Assembly: GCA_047967505.1 (NCBI GenBank)
Contig: CM106539.1
Length of the DNA stretch: 64,000 nucleotides
Direction: 5' to 3' (one strand)
Origin: Dipteris shenzhenensis
Lineage: Eukaryota > Polypodiophyta > Polypodiopsida > Gleicheniales
Shown: in pieces, positions 58,873 through 64,000 of the stretch
How positions within the stretch are numbered: the stretch's first letter is position 1
Layout of the letters: every line of letters begins with the position of its first letter
The notes under the pieces: model-generated
The model's input: only the letters and a program-made list of their open reading frames with translations
Told to the model about the DNA's origin: nothing
Databases searched by the model: none
Position numbers and translations under genes: made by a program

Positions 58873-60139
58873 AAGTCTATCTGAGACATGAATGCCTCCC
58901 GCATTTGTTCCCTTGAGTGAATCTATGATGGTTGTTGCGGTAGTAATTCTGAACAGACATGCAACATTTTTTTGCGGAGCTCCTCATTGTCAACCTCAGT
59001 AGTTTGTATTTGTTCTGATTGAGGACCCCACAAAACAATAGATATGCAGAAGGTACAACAATACAAAGATGCCAAAATCACCCCACTTTATTCATCCATA
59101 GAAGTGGTCAAAAGCAGCTCAGAATGAGCATAAGCGCTTTTGCAGATGCTGGGCAAAACACAGCAAATGATAACTATCAAACGACTTAGAATGGAGGGCA
59201 AAATTGATGCTGAGGTATGGGCTCCTATGTGCCTCAAAGAGGTCTTCAGTTGGATGCTTAATAGCCTTGCAAATGAGCCCTTTTTTAGTGTTGGAGGGGC
59301 CAGGGTACAAGACGATCTTGAACCCCAAGCAGTCAACCAGGGGAAGGAATGACCCAACTAGCAACTAACTAGGGTCTGTAAAGACCACACCTCACCTGAT
59401 TGACCTGACCTACTGGTCGGTCGAGCTGACAGGTCTGCTCACCTAGTTTCTCTGGCAGGGTAGCCAATTGAGCAACCTGTCACGTGCACATGCACCTAAC
59501 CTAACCCCGCATCAAACTGTCAAATATTAGAGCTAAAGTGTGCAACCCTAATCTGCTACAAACAGCCTCAAAATGAGGTCTATTGCACATATAAGTCCCT
59601 CTACCTACCCATGCCAACCTCCAAATCTAGGCCCCTTTTCCTCCTCATATCGGGGCTCACAGGTGGGTTACTGATGTCTAATAGAGCGGATTAATATGGA
59701 TCAACCCAAAGGCTATGTTATTTCATGCAAGGATAATTTTTCGATGCAAACTTTTAAAGTCGCTTTATGGCCTGCTGTGAGCTTCTAGACAATGGAAGAG
59801 TAGGAAAGAGTTGTTGTCAAATCCTCATATTGACACATCGTCTTCTCATAGGCTTTGCTAAACAATTGCTTACAAATGTCAGGCCAAACTTGCACTCTAA
59901 TTGCCTATGAAGGATATGGGATAGCTTCCTTACGTTCTTGGTTTTGAACATGAAGATGAGAAGGGAAACTTAAATACACTCGAACATGCCAAGATGGTTT
60001 TATAATAGCTTAGGATGCATGAGGCAAGCCCATGGATACTCCAGCTGAATGCAGTATGAAGCTGACACAACATGGCAACTCTCTAGATACAAAATCAAAG
60101 GAGTGCTGTCAGCTCATAATATACTTGAAAATTACACAG
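58873..60139. other. LTR-like debris, no gene
   Basis: Overlapping minus-strand frames at 59088-59364 have no recognisable domain. 'ggtcggtcgagctgacaggtctgctc' near 59415 resembles the LTR-like DNA around 13.2 and 6.6 kb. Nothing else supportable is seen. Confidence 0.35.
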
Positions 60140-60240
60140 TCAAACGCCATCCATGATGCCACATGAAGTTCTCAAATACATCAAAGGAACCATTGATTTT
60201 AGTCTCAAGCATGACAGCCAATCTTAATTGATCTCATCCT
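60140..60240 (+). pseudogene. Short Ty1/copia Pol fragment
   Basis: One frame reads HEVLKYIKGTIDFSLKHD, matching the conserved copia linker between RT and RNase H ('RVLRYLKGT...GL.Y'). Frame breaks lie on both sides. It is too short for more. Confidence 0.6.
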
Positions 60241-62500
60241 CGTTAAGAATGCATGGGGGCTCTATTTTCTCATACAAGAGATAATAACAAGGCATCAAAG
60301 TCCTCTATTCCTTGTGGTGATATTGGTGTGGTGGCTTCCTCTATTTCTTGTGGTGAGATCGGTGTGGAGGCTCCCTCTTGTTGTATCTCAAATCCAATGA
60401 TGATGGCTAGTATATGGGCAATGCAACTCTTGCCATTATGGATCTTTAATATGTATTTTCTTAGCAACATGGATATATGTTGAGCCCAATCTTGTACTTT
60501 TTGCCTACTAAGAAGTGTGAGAGTTTTTACTTACATGAACTATTTTCTCACTCCCTTGTGATTAAAATTTCAGCCACAAACTTGGCTCCTTATTCGCATA
60601 TTGGGTCCAAAATTATATCATGATGTATTCCCTCGCTTTGTGTCTCTGTGCCATGAGGGAACTAGCCCTGAATTTATAAGAACATTGCATCTAGATTTTT
60701 CATTGGATACTCTTCTTTTGGATATGGAAATATAAAAGAATCCTGAACTATTGATCTACTTAGGGTATGTATAGGCTTCTGATTATGTGTCAATGTGCCA
60801 TACTTATCTACCTCCAACTCTTTGCTTGATATCTTGTTATGAATTAAGTGATTGTAAGAAGGTGCATGCATCGGATGACATGTCAAACATAGAGACTCTT
60901 GGCCATACAAGTAGTCTTGACCTTTCTTTTATTGTTTCCTTGCTGGCTCAAACATCAAAGTGATCTTAGTCTACATTCTGCATGGTTGATGGCTCTACCT
61001 CTAGTTTTCTTGATTGTAGCTTCTCCAGGGCTTATGGTATCTCTTCTTGGCATGTTTTATTCATTTCTTCATCAATTGTTAATGTGTAGAACCACCATCC
61101 TAGGTCGTTTTTGGGGTTAACCTTATTCTAGATCTTGTTCTTCTTTACGTTGGTGATTGGGGGGGGGGTGTCGATGTTGAGGATGTGGAAGTTTGATGTG
61201 GTGTCACTTTGACAATGGTGATGTAGGTGTTGACGTGTCTTCATCCTGGCATTTGCATACATAGATTAGCACCCTCTTGGACAATGACTGGTGCCAACAG
61301 TGCTGATTCTTTTGTGAGTGGCTAGTGGATTTTACTCTTTTTCTATGATGAGGGTTCCATGAGTGTGAACTAAATCAAGTTTCTCTTGGGGATTTATTTA
61401 TGCAATTTATTCGTGGTATGTCAAATGTGTGAGTGCTTTATGCATGACTAGTGAGGCATTGTTAACTACATTGGTGGCAATGCCATTTGATGAGATGATG
61501 GCAAGTCCATAGAGCTAGGATTGTGCCTTCGAGCTGAATGGGCCCAACTTTGATTGTAAAGAATGAGGAAAGAGAGTGGTATAAAGAGAACATGGTTGGC
61601 CCTCCCTCCATGACTTTGGTCTTTAGTTGTTGATTGCAAGTTTGAGGAATAGAATCTCTCTCTTCCTTTCAAGAGTAGTGTTTATGTCATTCTTGCTCTC
61701 ACCTCTTGTGAATGCCACTTACCCCCTTCCACCTTCTTTCTTCTCATTGCATTATCCTTCCCCCCTCCTCTTCTTGCCTCCCTTCTTCTTGCTTTCTGCA
61801 TCTCCTCTTTCCCTTTGTGGATTCACATTTGCAATGACTTTGGGAACCATTGGAGTGACACCCGTGGACCATTTAGATTCCACAAGGATTAGGTTGGAGT
61901 AGGAGGATCCACCGGCATTCCTTTAAGATCCCCACGAAACATGAGACACCATTGGAGTACACATTTTTGGCATTGTTGTTGGGGAGTTAGAGGTATGCCT
62001 TTTCTTGCATGTGCTTCTCCCATGACCTCTTGTTTTCCAACACTTTGTAGCTTGGCAAAAAGTAGTTTGTTTGGTGTTTTGGAAAGGTATGAGTTAAGGA
62101 AAGAGGAAAAGTGAGTGAGAAGAGAGATAGGTAGTCATTTTGAGTTGTTTATAGGTGCTTTATGAAGTTTGTAGTTGCACAAATCTAGGAAAGGGTCAAG
62201 GAGATCATTGCTAAACCTTGTATGCTACCAAACCTTAGAGAAAAGCTAAAAAGTTATGTTTGGGGAGAGTTTCATGGTCTTGGAAATGACAAACCTTCCT
62301 CATTTTGAGAAAAACACTCCATTTTGCTTCAAATTTGCTTGTTTTTTATTGTTCCATGTTGCTTTATGTTTATAAGTAGGTAAAAAAGGTAGGGAAGTGT
62401 CCCCCTTGGACCCTGAACTTGGTTACCCCCCTCGGACCCTAAAACCAACACAAAAGCCATCGAAACTTTGAAATCTGTAAAACTTCCATCGACAACATAG
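60241..62500. other. No recognisable gene
   Basis: Short frames (60253-60483, 60674-60910 minus, 60899-61120, 61627-61902) lack domains. A run of ten G lies near 61160. Within 60295-60375 'tattccttgtggtgatattggtgtgg' is tandemly doubled, giving the peptide repeat SIPCGDIGV, SISCGEIGV. Confidence 0.4.
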
Positions 62501-62519
62501 TCTCAGGAAGATAGGATGG

Positions 62520-62880
62520 GTCAACCTTAACCCAATGCATGTTGAATTATAACCTAGTGCACGTTGGGTTAGCTTTTACCATTTGACATAGTCTGATACT
62601 TTGACATCTGACAGAATCTTACAATTGGCACATTAATTACACAAAATCTAATCCAAAATAGGAGTAGCCCCTAACCTAGCACACACTGTGTTAGCAACCT
62701 AGTGCATGCTAAATTAGCTCTGACACACTAAAATTGCAAAGTTAGCCATAAATAACAAAAGTCATTGTTGAATTAATAACCCAATACACATTGAGCTAGC
62801 AATCCAGCACATGCCGAATTAATAACTTAGTTCATGTTGAGTTAGCAACCCAATGCACACTGAATTAGCTCCTAAATTGA
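62520..62880. repeat. Degenerate minisatellite on 'ttagcaacccaatgcacattgaa'
   Basis: About ten irregular copies of a 23-25 bp unit alternate in forms 'aacccaatgca(t)gttgaatt', 'aacctagtgcacgttgggtt', 'agcaacccaatgcacactgaatt'. The unit itself has imperfect dyad symmetry (ctagtgcacg...). No protein is supported. Confidence 0.8.
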
Positions 62881-63165
62881 AGGTTCACTAGTTGCAGATT
62901 TAGACAAAATGATAAAATTTGCATATAGATAGGATTGAAATAAAGACACAAGGGACTATTGCCCCTTGACCCCGCGTCAAAGTGGAATCAACTTGGAGTT
63001 AGGTCCGCAACTGTACCAACAACCAACACATGCACTTGAGATCAGGAAGAGTCCTAGGAGCTAACCTTAAACCAAGGATAGTTCCTGGAATACCCTCTTG
63101 TCGACCTACACACCTAGCTTTGCATCCTTAAGTTTTCCAAGCACTCAAAAGTCACTTCTTATGTC

Positions 63166-63519
63166 ATGCATGAACCACCACAAGGTGACCTGTCTAGCTC
63201 AGAAGAGTCCATGAGCCTAGATGGAGACGTGGGAGAACCCTCCAATGTTAGATCTTTAATGGCTCCAAATGATACCCAATCTACTAACCCTTCTACAAAA
63301 GCTAGATTAAGGGACACCTTTTCCAACATGATGGGTAGACTTGGACTAATTGAACCCATGAACATGTTAAACCAATTTGCTAGGCAGAATAGGATGCAAG
63401 TAGAACCTCAAATGTTAGCCCAACCATTTCTAGTAGAAGAAATATTTAGGGAACCAGGTTCCACTTCTAGTTGTAGAAGAGTGTGGGATAAAAGAGATGC
63501 ATCATGGCACAAAGAGTGA
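63166..63519 (+). other. Open frame of unknown nature, 117 codons
   Basis: The frame has an ordinary-looking composition (SSSEESMSLDGDVGEPSNV, LRDTFSNMMGRLGLIEPMN) and ends at 63519. It follows a stretch that may be a leader and is followed by LTR-like DNA. It could be the start of a Gag or of an unknown protein; no domain was recognised. Confidence 0.3.
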
Positions 63520-63745
63520 GAGCACAAGTGAGGCCAAATCCATTGTATTAGAATGAAGGAATGACCTCCATTTTATAGAAAGAGAGGATGGTGTAGGCAC
63601 CTCCCCTATATCAGTGGCAATCAGCCCCTACATCAGTGGGACTGGCCTAAAATCAAAGGAACCTCCCATGTGGGGGCCTTTGGCTTACATCATCACTTAG
63701 GTCACACACTAGACACATCATAGCACTAGATGTGCCTTTACAATA

Positions 63746-63747
63746 CA

Positions 63748-63784
<37 letters not shown>
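63746..63784. repeat. (CA)n microsatellite
   Basis: About 17 uninterrupted CA units preceded by 'acaatacacaaa'. The surrounding sequence (63540-64000) has LTR-like features and repeated phrases ('atctcatggt(g/a)gtca'), but no boundary was fixed. Confidence 0.95.
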
Positions 63785-63786
<2 letters not shown>

Positions 63787-64000
63787 ATGTGACTCCCCTA
63801 GATACACACATGCACCATAGAGCAAGCCCTTGACCATAGTTATCCCAACATACCTCCCTCAAGGGTTTGCCTCTTGCAATGTCAAGGATACATCTAGTCT
63901 AATAGTTTCTCATGCCATCTCATGGTGGTCACACATGGCCATCTCATGGTAGTCAAGGATAAATCTATGTCTAGGATCTCATGCTAGCAAAGGTACCCAA

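Overview
This window is nuclear DNA from a seed plant with a large, repeat-packed genome, most likely a gymnosperm. The signs are: short GT-AG introns in plant-type genes; a plant 3-ketoacyl-CoA synthase; telomere-type TTTAGGG units; many old, broken Ty3/gypsy, Ty1/copia and L1-type elements nested in one another; and a fragment of a Penelope-like reverse transcriptase, a class reported from conifers. No rRNA, tRNA, CRISPR or bacterial feature was seen. The organism call is inference.

Two genes look intact. A single-exon very-long-chain 3-ketoacyl-CoA synthase (KCS) lies on the minus strand at 16198-17757. A five-exon gene for a large, acidic, proline- and RGG-rich, probably nuclear protein lies on the plus strand at 43322-48920, with a TATA box near 42760. 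A broken KCS copy (10847-11832, minus) lies 5 kb from the intact gene and is bracketed by a 180-bp direct repeat. A histone H3 C-terminal remnant (32477-32629) abuts a copia LTR.

Layout. 1-3.7 kb: tandem repeats, pyrimidine-rich DNA and a copia-type LTR with its primer binding site. 3.9-5.5 kb: a gypsy Gag with several zinc knuckles. 5.6-6.3 kb: a copia Gag remnant on the opposite strand. 6.4-10.6 kb: AT-rich DNA with no recognisable gene. 10.6-18 kb: KCS pseudogene, a degenerate repetitive block, then the intact KCS. 18.5-21 kb: L1-type LINE, minus. 21.2-22.1 kb: minus-strand end of a gypsy element of the same family as the 34-39 kb one. 24-25.2 kb: long (CT)n tract, telomere-like units, Penelope-like RT fragment. 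25.2-28.7 kb: pyrimidine tract followed by an intron-bearing broken gene of a family I do not recognise. 29-32.5 kb: 5' half of a copia element, minus. 32.8 kb: near-perfect hairpin. 33-34 kb: unknown acidic reading frame, minus. 34.1-39 kb: gypsy element, plus. 39.6-42.4 kb: minisatellite, pyrimidine tract, gypsy Gag and copia RT pieces. 43-49 kb: the five-exon gene. 49-64 kb: repeat remnants, including a 1.5-kb tandem duplication, long pyrimidine-rich tracts and several minisatellites.

The genes do not form a pathway or operon; the window is a typical gene-poor plant region. Best candidates for something new are the intron-bearing unknown gene at 25.8-28.5 kb, whose repeat block appears inserted in the Penelope-like fragment, and the KCS fragment carried between direct repeats.
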